From NCBI RefSeq assembly GCF_048892425.1, contig NZ_JBLZHU010000008.1, forward strand, positions 62,001 through 126,000: a stretch of DNA of 64,000 nucleotides, in the 5' to 3' direction. Shown here piece by piece: positions 63,919 through 64,000 of the stretch. The DNA is from Pacificispira sp002696645 (GTDB lineage Bacteria; Pseudomonadota; Alphaproteobacteria; UBA8366; Aestuariispiraceae). Below the pieces are notes generated by a model, which made no database searches, was not told the origin of the DNA, and worked only from the letters and a program-made list of their open reading frames with translations. The number at the start of each line of letters is the position of its first letter. The stretch's first letter is position 1. Made by a program: the position numbers and the translations under genes.

Positions 63919-64000
63919 ATGCGATCACTTAGTATTGGCGCGACAGGGATGTTAGCCCAGCAATTGAATGTGGAAGTCATCTCCCACAACATTGCCAACA
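63919..64000 (+). CDS. flgG: Flagellar basal-body rod protein FlgG (N-terminal fragment, cut by window edge)
   Basis: Only the first 27 codons are present. They read MRSLSIGATGMLAQQLNVEV followed by ISHNIAN, the start of the distal rod protein FlgG. AAAGGAG lies 8 bases upstream of the ATG. Position after flgF is the standard order. The rest of the gene is outside the window. Confidence 0.93.
   Translation, partial: MRSLSIGATGMLAQQLNVEVISHNIAN

Overview
The window is a 64 kb stretch of an alphaproteobacterial chromosome of moderate GC content, most like a motile, probably marine or aquatic member of the Rhodospirillales or a related order. The evidence is a CckA-type hybrid kinase following flhB, the DUF6468/MotE flagellar proteins beside fliM, an lptF-lptG-lptD-surA-pdxA-rsmA operon, and repeat hairpins of a type common in Alphaproteobacteria. 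No rRNA, tRNA, CRISPR array, integrase or transposase was seen.

Layout. (1) 1-17 kb: a type I secretion locus. The minus strand carries an ABC exporter, an HlyD-type adaptor and the first part of a TolC-type outer membrane protein. The divergent plus-strand gene encodes a giant (about 4,295 aa) RTX-type surface protein with an N-terminal FecR-like domain, which is the likely substrate. (2) 17-24 kb: a CHASE2 nucleotide cyclase, a TPR/glycosyltransferase-like protein, an unrecognised secreted protein and an FAH-family hydrolase. (3) 24.3-30 kb: a complete dipeptide ABC importer operon dppABCDF, with a hairpin between dppA and dppB. (4) 30-31.1 kb: a noncoding array of composite palindromic repeats. 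(5) 31-36.3 kb, minus strand: gatB, a PhyH-like dioxygenase, iron superoxide dismutase, holC and pepA. (6) 36.6-44.3 kb: the envelope-biogenesis operon lptF-lptG-lptD-surA-pdxA-rsmA, largely with overlapping stop and start codons, convergent with recA. (7) 44.3-64 kb: recA, then a flagellar region. One minus-strand unit is flgB-flgC-fliE-fliQ-fliR-flhB-cckA. A plus-strand unit has a free-standing FlhB C-terminal homologue, fliO and fliP. A second minus-strand unit is fliL-fliM-DUF6468-motE-cheY-dinB followed by two MotB-like proteins and a large AMIN-like/TPR periplasmic protein. flgF and the start of flgG close the window.

Regulation visible in the sequence: exact sigma-54 (-24/-12) consensus promoters precede both flgB and flgF. 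A perfect TTAA-N7-TTAA (CtrA-type) site lies in the AT-rich flgB/flhX intergenic region, which fits the presence of cckA in the same cluster. The least explained parts are the two MotB-like proteins coupled to the AMIN-like/TPR protein, the FecR-containing giant adhesin, and the composite repeat array.
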